From the NCBI RefSeq assembly GCF_001659605.2, contig NC_035172.2, positions 21,745,973-21,809,972 of the forward strand: DNA of 64,000 bases, written 5' to 3'. How positions within the stretch are numbered: the first letter of the stretch is position 1; each line of letters opens with the position of its first letter. The stretch comes from Manihot esculenta (taxonomy: Eukaryota > Streptophyta > Magnoliopsida > Malpighiales > Euphorbiaceae). Of the stretch, positions 10,981 to 23,158 are shown in pieces. The notes beneath the pieces were generated by a model that saw only the letters and a list, made by a program, of their open reading frames with translations, ran no database searches and was not told the origin of the DNA. The position numbers and the translations under genes are program-made.

Positions 10981-11194
10981 AGATAAAACTTTTGCTTCAA
11001 TCACCTCTTCCACCACCACTCCACCCATTACTTTCCCATTATTTCTACTCATTCCTTTTCAGTTAAACTAAACACAAAGAGTTACCTAGCTTGGAAGTCC
11101 CAATTCATTCCTATTCTCAATTATCAGAATCTCATAGTATTGTTGATGGTACCTTTCCACCTCCTCCACAAATAATTATCTCAGCCAATAATGT
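10981..11194 (+). pseudogene. Copia G gag, 5' piece
   Basis: The frame contains NTKSYLAWKSQFIPILNYQ, the start of the Ty1/copia gag domain (UBN2/Retrotran_gag type). A single-base slip near 11140 shifts the continuing part (IVDGTFPPPP). It is interrupted at 11194 by element F; the remaining gag resumes at 20497 after the aatgt target repeat. Confidence 0.78.
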
Positions 11195-13652
11195 TGTAAC
11201 AGCCCGGAAACCGGACCGCTACCGGCGCTAGGATCCAGTTCGGCATAAGGCCGCCGGGATCCGTAGCAAGCCTACTATGCATCCTGTACAGTCGGCATAA
11301 TCCCAAACATGATCAAACATTTCCATAAAACATTTAAAACTTTACCTTTACCCAGCTTGACCTGTGTATGCACTATGACTGCACTCATAGAACCCCTAGG
11401 GTCAGCATACCCCATGTCAAACTCGGTCCAACACATATCTCAACATAAAATAGAACTCATGCACAAAGGGATTATCCAACTCGGGCCAAGCACAATACTA
11501 TAACTCTGAACATATTACACAATATCATTTTGCAATACAACTCTTTTACATCATTACATAAACTTACATTACATCATGTCCACTACTATTCTATTACACA
11601 TCATAACCATAGCCATAGCCTAGTGACTTCCTGAACTATCTCTGACCCTGCATACCTGGGGTTAGGGGAGAGGGGTGAGCTATAAAGCCCAGTGAGTAGA
11701 AACCATACAAGAAAAACAGTTCATTTTAAAGTATGCTATCATGGAATGCATCACATCACAAACATATCACATCAAGGATAAACTTGTCACCAATAGCCCT
11801 CTACGTATCGTTACATGTCCAACTGTGCCAGGGGCGATAAGGCCACGCCTGGTCTTCTCTTACATAACTCTTATCATAACATGTCCAACTATGCCAGGGG
11901 CGATTAGGCCACGCCTGGTCTTCTCTTACATATAACATATTGCCAGGGGCGATTAGGCCACGCCTGGTCTTCTCTATCTCATATCATACCATGTCATATC
12001 ATATGATATCATATCGTACTGAGGGCTAGAGGATCATTCAATATTCATCCATATCATCATCATCGTATTATGTAATGCATCATATTCGTGAATTCTAATG
12101 CAAACAACCTAGGATATCACATGGCATTTATGATGCATGAACATGCTCAAAACTTTATGATTTATTCGCTTTAAAACGTAAAGGTTTATTTTACTCACCT
12201 CTGGCTAGCTCTGGACTAACTCTGAAGCAGCTAACTCTGCTAAACACCTCGGTTCCTCGGGTCCGATCCTACACAGGTGGACACAGATGAGGGACCAAAC
12301 ATACTCTAACATGACTCTAAACAACTCCCCAAAACCCCCTAAAACATCCTCAAAACATGCATACAGAACACTCATGAAAGGGCTGGATAGGGCACTTTCG
12401 GCGGCCGAAGGTCCCTTCCAGAGACGAAAGTCATGCAGGTTCGGGGGCACCTTCGGCGGTCGAACCCTCTCTCCAGAGACAAAAGTCAGGCACTTTCGGC
12501 GGCCGAACAACACCTTCGGCGGCCGAAAGTCTGCTCCAGCTCCGAAACACAGCTTTCGGGGGCAAGGTTTGGCGGCCAATCCATGCATCCATAGGCAGGT
12601 TCGGCGGCCGAAACTACCTTCAGCGGCCGAACCTGAGTTCTTCCAGAACTCAGCCCTCGTGCATACAAGCCTCCCAAACCTTCCAAACATCCCAAAACAA
12701 GCACCCAACTTCTTAAAAACATGCATAAACTCTTAACCATGCACAAAGGAGCTTAACAACTTGATTAAACTCCAAAAACAACATCAAAAGCATACATAGA
12801 TAGCTTATGACCCACATAGGCCAAAACCATCAAAACAACCCATAATCTCACTTGCTCTTTCCCAATCATGCATACACTCTCCCACATGCATAAACTAGCT
12901 CAAACCTTCAACATAACATCACATAAACACACATTGGGCACAAAACCCACATAAACCCTAACATTCTTATCTACCGATACTCAACCATCAAAACATCATT
13001 AAACTTACTTAAAACTTCATTAAAATACTAGGAAAGCAAGGATCTACACTTACCTCTTGAAGATCGAGGGGTGGTGCGATCCCTAACTCGGAGGTGGGGA
13101 GGATCCAAGCTCCAAAAGCCTCCAAGCTCCCAAAACTCCTATTTAAGCTTCAAAACTTCAAAACAAGGGTAGATCTCATGAAAAACTTGAGGGATGGGTA
13201 GAGAAAACATGAAAACGATCAAAGGAGGACCAAAACTAACCTGAGCTCGAGAATGGGAAGAAAACTCGCCCATTTCCGATCTGAGGGCTCTTTATATGTG
13301 GTCTGCTGAACCACCTTCGACAGCCTAACGTGCCCCCTTAACTCATGCATGTTCGGCGGCCGAAGTTGAGGTTCAGCGGCCGAACCTTGGTTCACTCAAA
13401 CAAGGCTTTCGGAGGCCAAAAGCGCTCCCGAAACCTTCCCATGTTCGGCGGCCGAACCTGGCAAAAGCCTCCTTGGTCTTTTCTCTTCAAAACTCAATTC
13501 TTTTTCATTTAAAACCATGAAATCAGTAAAAACATTTTGGAAACACATTTTACCCCTCTAGAAGACTCTGACATCTTCAGAAATTCTAGATTCCAACGGG
13601 GATTCCGCCGGAAGGTAGGGATTCCGATGCCGGAATCTAGCCGGGTATTACA
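11195..13652 (-). repeat. 3' LTR of element F
   Basis: 2458 bp, plus-strand ends TGTAACAGCCCGG and CCGGGTATTACA. Contains the minisatellite at about 11813-11975 (CCAGGGGCGAT ... CCTGG units), inverted-repeat clusters at 12390-12640 and 13350-13460, donor-like sites read on the minus strand (ACTTACCTCTTG near 13050; ACTCACCTCTGG near 12195), and a TATA-like TTTATATG near 13290. Confidence 0.9.
12390..12640 (-). repeat. Cluster of TTCGGCGGCCGAA inverted repeats (F LTR)
   Basis: At least five perfect or near-perfect copies of the 13-bp inverted repeat alternate with CCAGAGACGAAAGTC-like spacers. The motif is palindromic apart from its central base, so both strands gain overlapping open frames here (about 150 codons) that are composition artefacts, not genes. 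Confidence 0.88.
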
Positions 13653-13690
13653 TTCTTCCCCCCTTTAAGAACATTCGTCCCCGAATGTTC
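13653..13690 (-). promoter_or_regulatory. Polypurine tract and hairpin of element F
   Basis: TTCTTCCCCCCTTTAAG (13653 on) is a polypurine tract on the minus strand next to the 3' LTR; 13669-13690 is the conserved GAACATTCG/CGAATGTTC inverted repeat. Confidence 0.82.
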
Positions 13691-13826
13691 AAACAAACAG
13701 GCACATGCATATACATAACATAAGCACAATCATAACAACACATAAGCTCTAATCTATAAAGAAACACGGTATCACTGGAGTATGAACTCTCAGTCTCCCT
13801 GGTGCACTTTTCATCTTAAGGTGATT

Positions 13827-14156
13827 CTAAGGGACTTTCACCATCGGGATTTCCTTGTTTCCACACTTTCTAACTTGTGTGTCTGCGGTCCGTACTAGCT
13901 GCTCAACATAGGTGAGATCCTCTACGATCTCCACCTCTGGTTCCTTCCAGAACCTCACTCGGACCCAACACGAACTCATATACCGTGGAAACATGGAAAA
14001 AAACGGATGGATCTCTTCCATTGAAGTGGGCAAATCTAACTCGTGAGATACATTCCCAATCCTTTGCAGGATTTCAAAGGGTCTAATGTATTTGAGAGCT
14101 AATTTACCTTTCTGCCCATAACGAATCACCCTCTCTTTAGGAGACACCTCCAGCAA
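13827..14156 (-). pseudogene. Integrase C-terminus and partial chromodomain of element F
   Basis: The frame contains GQKGKLALKYIRPFEILQ and [17 protein letters not shown], matching the integrase C-terminal module in A and E, then NKEIPMVKV of the chromodomain. A shift after IHPFFSMFPR scrambles the HVSMLRQ region. The zinc finger and DDE core that should precede it are absent: upstream sequence jumps to the end of RNase H near 14290-14330. Confidence 0.82.
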
Positions 14157-14289
14157 ACCTCAACTTTCTCGAGAACCTCAACATGCTTCCGCTGCGCACT
14201 CTGACAAAACTCTTCTCTCTTTTGAAACTCTACATGCCTCTTGCGGACAACCTCATAACTCTCCTGCTGACTTACAGCAGTTCTGATTC

Positions 14290-16141
14290 TTCTCATTTTT
14301 TTTTTTGACTACTGGCCTTCTTCTTACTGTACTAGGGGATAGGGTAAGCTGCCAAGTGGTTTCCGGTTGAGGGCATCTATCAAAATCTCTGCCTCAGCCG
14401 AATGATACTGAACCTTGAAGTCATGAACACCACGCAGTTTTTACCCATCTCCTCTGCCTCAGGTTCTTCTCCCTTGACTCAAGATGTATTGCAAGCTCTT
14501 TCGATCTGTAAGGATCTGTCATCATGCCTTATACAGGTATTGCCTCCACATCTTGAGTGCAAAGATTACCATCGCCATCTCTAGATCATGTGTAAGATGA
14601 TTCAACTCATGCTTCTTCAGCTACCTAGAAGCATAAGCAATCATCCTGCCACTTTACATTAACACACAATCTAGTTCCACCTGGAACGCATCACAGGACA
14701 CTGTGACATCTTCATTACTGGCGGACAGAGCCACCACTGGTGCTGACATCAACATTTCCTTCGGCTCTTCAAAGCCCTCTTCACACTGAGTAGACCACAC
14801 AACCCTCTGATTCTTCTTGATCCATCTGGCCATAGGAGCGGCAACTCTAAAGAAGTTCTAGATGAACCTCCAGTAGGTAACCTGCCCAACCCGAAAAGCT
14901 CTTGATCTATGTCACTACAATGGGCCTGAGCTAGTCAGCTACAACTTCAACTTTCTCAGGTCTACCTCACTTTTCCCTTTTTCCCGACATACCATGACCC
15001 AAGAAAGGTATGCTCCTCGACCATAACTCACATTTGGAGAACTGGGCATCCAAGCCATGTTCTCTCAGGATCTGTAATCCTGATTTCAGATAATGGGCAT
15101 ACTCTTCTGTATTTCTGGAACTCACCGAGGTACCGTCAATGAAGACAATAACGGAGTGATCCAGAAACCGACTACAACTCTGCATATGAGATCCATGAAT
15201 GTTGTAGGGGCGTTCATTAACCCGAACGACATTCCTAGAGACTCATAGTGCCCATATCTGGTTCTAAACACTGTTCTCTGTACATCTTCTTCCTTGATCT
15301 TAACTGATGGTACCTGGACTTCAGATCTATCTTGGAAAGGCAACCAGCTCCTGCTAGCTGGTTTAAAATAGATCGTCGATCCAAGGTAACAAATACTTAT
15401 TCTGGGTAGTGACTTTGTTCAACGACTTGTAGTCGATACAAAGTCCTAGGGATCCATCCTTCATCCTCATAACAACACTGGAATACCCCAAGGTGAAGTG
15501 CTCAGTCAGATGGGAACCCTTAACTACCAACTTTTACAACTGCTTTTACAACTCTTTTAACTCTGTTGATACCATCCTGTGGGGAGGGATAGAGATTGGT
15601 CCACTTCCATATATTACTCCTATTTGAGCTCTATCTCCCTGACAGGTGGTAGTCCTGGGAACTCGTCTGGGGAAACATCTAAAAAACTCTCTAACAACGG
15701 GCACTGAGGCTGGCTCCCTGACCCGACCATCAAACTCTCACATAAACTAGAAACCCCTGACAACCTCTCATGAGCAACTTACGAGCCTATAGGGCTGATA
15801 ACAAACCTCTAGGTATCCCTACTCTGTCTCCTCTAAGGATTACCTCTGATCCATCCTGACCTCTGAACCTGACTACCTTGTCTCTGCAGACTTAGGTAGT
15901 ACCACTAGTAGAAGAACCAATCCAACCCTAGAATGACGTCAAACAGTCAAATCTAGAACCGCTAGGTCAGCTGAAAGGCATCTACTCACAACATACTCTA
16001 AACTATACCGGCAGACTGACTCTGCCACTGATGGATCACACTTGGGTCCACCGACCCAAAGGGGATACTCTAACCCATAAGCTATCAAGCCCAACCTCAC
16101 AATGGCTCACAAAGCAAACAAAGAAAGAGAAACATCAGGGT
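14290..16141 (-). pseudogene. Degenerate protease, RT and RNase H of element F
   Basis: Reading on the minus strand, 15343-15122 gives [19 protein letters not shown] and 15185-14967 gives [15 protein letters not shown], the RT palm; the catalytic FIDD box is FIDG, so one catalytic Asp is lost. RNase H traces lie at about 14330-14830. Protease and linker traces lie at 15600-16141. Many frameshifts and stops separate them. No enzyme could be made from this copy. Confidence 0.8.
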
Positions 16142-17793
16142 TCATAAAACATACACATCAGAACATACCAGAGTGAGATTACCTGATCCCATCGGGTTCA
16201 ATGTGTTAGCCTCCTGCTGGGTCATAGTGAAGATCCACGCTGAAGCTGATAGACCTTCACTTGGGAAACCTGCTGAAGAAGGAACTATCCCTCTTCCTCT
16301 GCCTCTACCCTGCGCCATGGCTGGAGCTCCTGGCTGAGCCACACTACCTGAAGCTGTCTGCTGGGACTGTGTCACCAAGATCGCGGTGGGACACTCATGT
16401 GCCATGTGCCCCTCCTGTCCGCACCTGAAACATGCCGTTGTCCCCACCAGACAGACTCCCTTGTGCGGCCTACCGCACCTCGTACATCTGGAGTCATCCA
16501 AACCAGAGCTCGAACCATCACCTATTCCCAGACAAGACTTTATCCTATCCCAGAACTTGCTCTTCTTCGATCTTTTGAGGCCTCTGCCTCCCTTCTTACT
16601 CTTTGTGAAAACCTCGCTCAGAGGGGAGAGATTAACCTCACTTGTCCCCGGGACTTTGGAACCCGAAGACTGTGCCACGTACTGTTTAACTGTCCCTTGA
16701 ATGATGGCACTAGCCTCCATTTTCTGTGCCATATCTACTATACCGTGGAAACTCTCCCTTTCTGCTGATTGAATCAACGAGGAATACCTGGAGTGAAGCT
16801 TCATAACATATCTCCTAGACTTCTTCAGGTCTGTGTCAAGACCTTGTCCTGCAAATGGCAACAGCTCCAGGAACCTGTCTGCAAACTCATCTACACTCAT
16901 CTCTTCCATCTGCCTTAGTTGCTCAAACTCAATCATCTTCAGTTCTCTGGAACTATCTGGAAAAGCCCATCCTGCAAACTCATTGGCAAACTGCTCCCAG
17001 GATAAGCTTTCCACCCTTGGGTCCACATAGTTTTTGAACCATTCCCTTGCCTTTTTGCATTTCAATGTGAACCCTGCCATCTGAATGGCTCTACTGTCAC
17101 TTGCTCCCAACTCATCAGTTATCATCTTCACCGTTCTGAGGTACTCAAAAGGGTCATCACCTGATTCAAACTTGGGGGCATCCAACTTCAGATAGTCCGT
17201 CATCTTTACTTTACCCCCAACTGATGAACCAGGTTTGGGTATCTGGACATCAGGGACTATTGGTTCTGCTGGTGGAGGAGGAGGTGCAGCATTCCCTGGG
17301 TTAGGGTTGGCTGGACCTGAGTGAAAGGATGAGGGTGGAAACATGGGGTACTGTGGGTACGATGGGTAAAAGGGAGGATAGGGCATAAAGGTGGGATATG
17401 GGCTGTAATGAAAGAAATCCGATGTACCTCCCATCGGATACCCTGGCCCTTGCGGGTAGGGTGGATACTGTGGTGGAACAAAGCTCGAGGCCTGAGTGCC
17501 TCCTTGGGACTCCCCATATCCTCTTCTGACATACTCATGCCCAAACTACTATCTCTTCTCTGGTTATCCTCCTCTGTTTCCATCACATCCGCTGATATAC
17601 CATCATGAACTGATCTCCTCCGACTTGCATCAAAAGACCTTCTAGGGTCCCTTGATGTACCTTCTCTGCTTGTCCTACAAGATCTTACCCTCTGCAGAGC
17701 TGGGGAATGGGCATCCATGCCCTCATTCTCTGGCGGAGCTCCAGTCAATCTAGCAAATCGACGAGTTCCTCTCATATTGACTTCTGAAAACAT
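16142..17793 (-). pseudogene. Gag polyprotein of element F (frameshifted)
   Basis: Two overlapping minus frames make up one gag. The N-terminal part (17793 down to about 17500) has GTRRFARLTGAPPENEG; a frameshift near 17470-17510 moves to the frame 17434-16142. That carries the Pro/Tyr-rich stretch, the capsid-like Retrotrans_gag domain (SGDDPFEYLRTVKMI, CKKAREWFKNYV, EFAGWAFPDSSRE), basic KKSKFW, a CCHC knuckle CFRCGQEGHMAHECP, and the beginning of protease, stopping before the catalytic DPGAS. Gag builds the virus-like particle. Close to the gag of element E. Confidence 0.87.
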
Positions 17794-18043
17794 AACACAT
17801 CACATAAACATTAGCATCATACGGTTCATGTGGAAACACATGAACCTACCTCACATACATAGCATAACATTAATGCACATGCATATCATCATGGCATTGC
17901 ACATGCATATCATCATGGCATTTCACATCATCATACAAGACAGGACTCCACATCCTATCCTAGTGGACATGATCTTCCTATTGTGCTTGCCCTTCTATAA
18001 CCTCTATGAGCCTGACACACTATAGGTCCGACCATGTGAACGT

Positions 18044-18058
18044 AGGGCTCTGATACCA
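18044..18058 (-). promoter_or_regulatory. Primer binding site of element F (tRNA-Met)
   Basis: The minus strand reads TGGTATCAGAGCCCT, complementary to initiator tRNA-Met, three bases from the 5' LTR. Confidence 0.85.
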
Positions 18059-18061
18059 ATC

Positions 18062-20496
18062 TATAACAGCATGAAAACCGGACCGCTACCGGCACTAGGA
18101 TCCAGTTCGGCATAAGGCCGCCGGGACCCGTAGCAAGCCTACTATGCATCCTGTACAGTCGGCATAATCCCAAACATGATCAAACATTTCCATAAAACAT
18201 TTAAAACTTTACCTTTACCCAGCTTGATCTGTGTATGCACTATGACTGCACTCATAGAACCCCTAGGGTCAGCATACCCCATGTCAAACTCGGTCCAACA
18301 CATATCTCAACATAAAATAAAACTCATGCACAAAGGGATTATCCAACTCGGGCCAAGCACAATACTATAACTCTGAACATATTACACAATATCATTTTGC
18401 AATACAACTCTTTTACATCATTACATAAACTTACATTACATCATGTCCACTACTATTCTATTACACATCATAACCATAGCCATAGCCTGGTGACTTCCTG
18501 AACTATCTCTGACCCTGCATATCTGGGGTTAGGGGAGAGGGGTGAGCTATAAAACCCAGTGAGCAGAAACCATACAAGAAAAATAGTTCATTTTAATGTA
18601 TGCTATCATGGAATGCATCACATCACAAACATATCACATCAAGGATGAACTTGTCACCAATAGCCCTCTACGTTTCGTTACATGTCCAACTATGCCAGGG
18701 GCGATAAGGCCACGCCTGGTCTTCTCTTACATAACTCTTATCATAAAATGTCCAACTATGGCAGGGGCGATTAGGCCACGCCTGGTCTTCTCTTACATAT
18801 AACATATTGCCAGGGGCGATTAGGCCACGCCTGGTCTTCTCTATCTCATATCATACCATGTCATATCATATGATATCATATCGTACTGAGGGCTAGAGGA
18901 TCATTCAATATTCATCCACATCATCATCATCGTATTATGTAATGCATCATATTCGTGAATTCTAATGCAAACAACCTAGGATATCACATGCCATTCATGA
19001 TGCATGAACATGCTCAAAACTTTATGATTTATTCGCTTCAAAACGTAAAGGTTTATTCTACTCACCTCTGGCTAGTTCTGGACTAACTCTGAAGCAGCTA
19101 ACTCTGCTAAACACCTCGGTTCCTCGGGTCCGATCCTACACAGGTGGACACAGATGAGGGACCAAACATACTCTAACATGACTCTAAACAACTCCCCAAA
19201 AACCCCCTAAAACTTCCTCAAAACATGCATACAGAACACTCATGAAAGGGCTGGACATGGCACTTTCGGCGGCACTTTCGGCGGCCGAAGGTCCCTTCCA
19301 GAGACGAAAGTCATACAGGTTCAGGGGCACCTTCGGCGGCCGAACCCTCTCTCCAGAGATGAAAGTCAGGCACTTTCGGCGGCCGAACATCACCTTCGGC
19401 GGCCGAAAGTCTGCTCCAGCTCCGAAACACAGCTTTTGGGGGCAAGGTTTGGCGGCTAATCCATGCATCCATAGGCAGGTTCGGCGGCCGAAACTACCTT
19501 CGGCGGCCGAACCTGAGTTCTTCCAGAACTCAGCCCTCGTGCATACAAGCCTCCCAAACCTTCCAAACATCCCAAAAGAGCCACCCAACTTCTTAAAAAC
19601 ATGCATAAACTCTTAACCATGCACAAAGGAGCTTAACAACTTGATTAAACTCCAAAAACAACATCAAAAGCATACATAGATAGCTTATGACCCACATAGG
19701 CCAAAACCATCAAAACAACCCATAATCTCACTTGCTCTTTCCCAATCATGCATACACTCTCCCACATGCATAAACTAGCTCAAACCTTCAACATAACATC
19801 ACATAAACACACATTGGGCACAAAACCCACATAAACCCTAACATGCTTATCTACCCATACTCAACCATCAAAACATCATTAAACTTACTTAAAACTTCAT
19901 TAAAACACTAGGAAAGCAAGGATCTACACTTACCTCTTGAAGATCGAGGGGTAGTACGATCCCTAACTCGGAGGTGGGGAGGATCCAAGCTCCCAAAACT
20001 CCTATTTAAGCTTCAAAACTTCAAAACAAGGGTAGATCTCATGAAAAACTTCGAGGGATGGGTAGAGAAAACATGAAAACGATCAAAGGAGGACCAAAAC
20101 TCACCTGAGCTCTAGAATGGGGAGAAAACTCGCCCATTTCCGATCTGAGGGATCTTTATAGGTGGCCTGCTGAACCACCTTCGGCAGCCTAACGTGCCCC
20201 CTAAACTCATGCATGTTCGACGGCCGAACCTTGGTTCACTCAAACAAGGCTTTTGGAGGTCAAAAATGCTCCCGAAACCTTCCCATGTTCGGCGGCCGAA
20301 CCTGGCAAAAGCCTCCTTGGTCTTTTCTCTTCAAAACTCAATTCTTTTTCATTTAAAACCATGAAATCAGTAAAAACATTTTGGAAACACATTTTACCCC
20401 TCTAGAAGACTCTGACATCTTCAGAAATTCCAGATTCCAATGGGGATTCCGCCAGAAGGTAGGGATTCCGATGCCGGAATCTAGCCGGGTATTACA
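18062..20496 (-). repeat. 5' LTR of element F
   Basis: 2435 bp, near copy of 11195-13652. Its outer end reads TATAACAGCATGAAAACC where the partner has TGTAACAGCCCGGAAACC, so the terminal TG is mutated. Several small indels separate the LTRs (for example an added GGCACTTTC near 19262 and a shortened 20210 region), pointing to an insertion older than D. Confidence 0.9.
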
Positions 20497-20960
20497 AATG
20501 TACCCATTCCAAATCCAGAATATGAGACTTGGTTCAAAAAGGACCAAATGCTTCTCTCTTAGCCCTTCTCTTCCCTAACAGAGGAAATCTTTCCTTATGT
20601 TATTGGTGGCCTAACCTCTTCCAAAGAAGGATGGACAGCACTTAACGCTTCTTTCAGCTTAATCTCTCAAAATCGACAACTGCAGCTGCATATTGAGCTC
20701 CAAGAGCTCAAACTGAATGACCTCTCTGTATCTCAATTTCTTCAAAAAGCAAAGGCATTATCAGATGAACTCAAAGTTGCAACTAAGCCTCTTTCCCCAG
20801 CTAAATTCAACGCGATTATTTATCGCAATATGATTCAGAGTTTCATAGTATCATTACTACTCTAAACCTTGCAATTGAGCCAGTTTCCTTTTATGAGTTG
20901 CACAATCAATTGGCGACCTATGAAATATTATTGAAAGGAACATGATGTTTTGAGATCCGG
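20497..20960 (+). pseudogene. Copia G gag, 3' piece
   Basis: Resumes after element F with NPEYETWFKKDQMLLS, then a TAG where Trp is expected, then EEIFPYVIGGL, GWTALNASFSLISQNRQ, LQLHIELQELKLNDLS and ALSDELKVATKPLSP. This is the Ty1/copia gag (UBN2-type) domain. Frame breaks near 20830 (IIYRN then MIQSF). The CCHC knuckle and pol are not seen; a solo LTR interrupts at 20961 and copia similarity does not clearly resume after it. Confidence 0.8.
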
Positions 20961-23158
20961 TGTAACGACCCGGAAATCGGACCGCTACCGGCACTAGGAT
21001 CCAGATCGACATAAGGTCGCCGGGACCCGTAGCAAGCCTAACCTACATCCTGTATACCTATTCAATCCCATACATGATCATACATTTACATAAGAATTTT
21101 AAATTTTTTCTTTCATTCACCAAGCTTAACATGTGCATGCACAACTCATAACCATAAAACCCCACACTGGAGCCCTCATCAAATGCTCCAATGGGGTAAC
21201 ATATCATACATTAAGCTTGGTTTACATAAACATCATTAAAACATTTCATTAAAAGATCATGTACCAAAAAGGGATTAACATACACTAGGGCCAAGCACAA
21301 TTCTATTCTCAATACAATTCTTTACATTATATCACATTATAATATTTTACAATACATGTCCACATCTAACTATTACATACATAAACTTCTATTCCTGGTG
21401 ATTTCCTGGTCTAGCCCGTACCTGCAAACCTGGTTTAGGGGAAAGGGGTGAGCTACTAGAGCCTAGTGAGCAGAATAATAAAACATTGTATTTTAAACAT
21501 ATGATCTCATGGAATGCATTACATCACAAGCAACACAATCAAGGATGGACTTGTCACCAGTAGTCCTCTACATATCCAATAGTGCCAGGGGCATAGAATG
21601 GGCCTCGTCTTGGTCTTTCTCATAACATAACATAACATAGCATTCCAATAATGCCAGGGGCGTAGAATGGGCCTCGACCTGGTCTTTCTCTTAACATAGT
21701 GCCAGGGGCGTAGAATGGGCCTCGACCTGGACTTCCATACCATACCATATCATACCATACCATATCATCATCATATCATATCATACGAGGACTAAAGGAT
21801 CATCCAATACCCATCCACATCATCATCATATTATGCAATGCAACATGTTCGTGAATTCTAATGCAAACAACCTAATATATCTCATGGTATTCGTGATGCA
21901 TGAATATGCTCAAAACTGATTTATTTACTTTGCAATATAAAGAGTCATTCTACTCATCTCAGGCTAGCTCTGAAAGACACTGAAGCAGCTAACTCACTGC
22001 GGGGGTCCTCAGTTCCTCTGGTCTGAACCTACACAGGTGGACTCAAATGAGGGACCAAACATACATGAACATGACTCTAAACTACTCCCCAAAAACTCCC
22101 CTAAAACACCTTAAAACAATCATAGAAAACATGCAAAGAAAGGTTGAACAGGGCACTTTTGGCGGTAGGTTCGGCGACCGAAAGTCCCTCCAGAGCCGAA
22201 ACTCAGCCACTTTCGGCGGCACCTTCGGCGGCCGAAAGTCCCTTCCAGAAACGAAACTCATGCATGTTCGGCGGCACCTTCGGCGGCCAAAACTCCCCTC
22301 CAGAGCCGAAAGTCCAACTTTCGGGGGCAGGGTTCGGCAGCCAAAAGCTTGCCTCAACAGGCAGGTTCGGCGACCGAAAGTGCCTTCGGCTGCCGAACCT
22401 GAGTTCTTCCAAAGTGGCAGAACTCAGCCTCCTTAGGCACATTTTGTCTCCCAAACCATCCAAACATGCATTTAGCTATTCTACAACATGCATATACCAG
22501 CAAACAAGCATATAGGGGTCTCAAACTAACCTAAACTCCAACACAAACACATAAAGCAACTCATACAACACACATTATCTTAAAACTCAACATTAACCTA
22601 AACATGCATTTCTATCCCATAACCTCTCAAAACTTGTTTAAAACATACAAGAAAGGTAGGATCTAAGCTTACCTCTTGAAGATCGAGAGGAGAGACGATC
22701 CTAACTTGGAGATGGGAGAAACCTAGCTCATTGGGTCTCCAAGCTCCAAAACTTGGTCTTAGCTTCAAAAATATTCAAAACCAAGTTAACACTTGTTAAA
22801 ACTTGAAAGATTTGAGGAAAGACATCAAAACCAACCATGGGAGGGCATGGACTCACCTCTGGCCGAAAATGGGAAGAAAACTCGCCCATTTTCGGCCATG
22901 GGGCCTTTTATAGTTGGCTGGCCAAACCACCTTCGGAAGCCGAAGATGACTCCAAAACTCATGCAAGTTCGGCGGCCGAACCTAGATTTCCCTCCATGGT
23001 CTTTTTCATTCAAAAACTCAATTTCTTTCTTACTTAAAACCTTAAAATACATTAAAACATTTTATGAAAACATGATTTTACCCTTCTAGAGGTTTTCGAC
23101 ATCCGAGATTCCACCGGACAGTAGGAATTCCGATACCGGAGTCTAGCCGGGTATTACA
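20961..23158 (-). mobile_element. Solo Tekay-like LTR, TSD tccgg/tccag
   Basis: A single 2198-bp LTR, plus-strand ends TGTAACGACCCGG and CCGGGTATTACA. Flanks 20956-20960 tccgg and 23159-23163 tccag agree in four of five bases, the difference being a CpG G-to-A change. It has the usual inverted-repeat clusters (about 22150-22400 and 22965-22985), TATA on the minus strand (CTTTTATAG near 22906), CCAGG/CCTGG units (21580-21740) and a CCATA/TCATA microsatellite (21735-21785). No internal region: a product of LTR-LTR recombination. Confidence 0.87.

Larger units (their letters stand above)
11195..20496 (-). mobile_element. Element F: Tekay-like chromovirus, TSD aatgt
   Basis: A 9302-bp minus-strand element with two LTRs (11195-13652 and 18062-20496), flanked by the direct repeat aatgt (11190-11194 and 20497-20501). 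Internal order in element direction is primer site, gag, remnants of protease and RT, then only the end of integrase. The integrase core is missing and pol carries many stops, so it cannot move itself. It sits inside the gag of copia G, hence it is younger than G. Confidence 0.93.

Noticed and set aside
11813..11975. Repeats with regular spacers that could suggest a CRISPR array (also 26410-26595, 27455-27660)
   Set aside because: Only 3-4 units, spacers are themselves repeated, location is inside plant LTRs, and no cas-like genes are present.
12205..12746. Overlapping open frames of about 90-175 codons on both strands in the F LTRs (also 19184-19616, 22047-22515, 25727-26076, 27947-28447, 34648-34900)
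   Set aside because: They arise because TTCGGCGGCCGAA-type inverted repeats lack stop codons in several frames on both strands. Peptides are Arg/Pro/Gly-rich repeats with no family signal, and they sit in LTRs.
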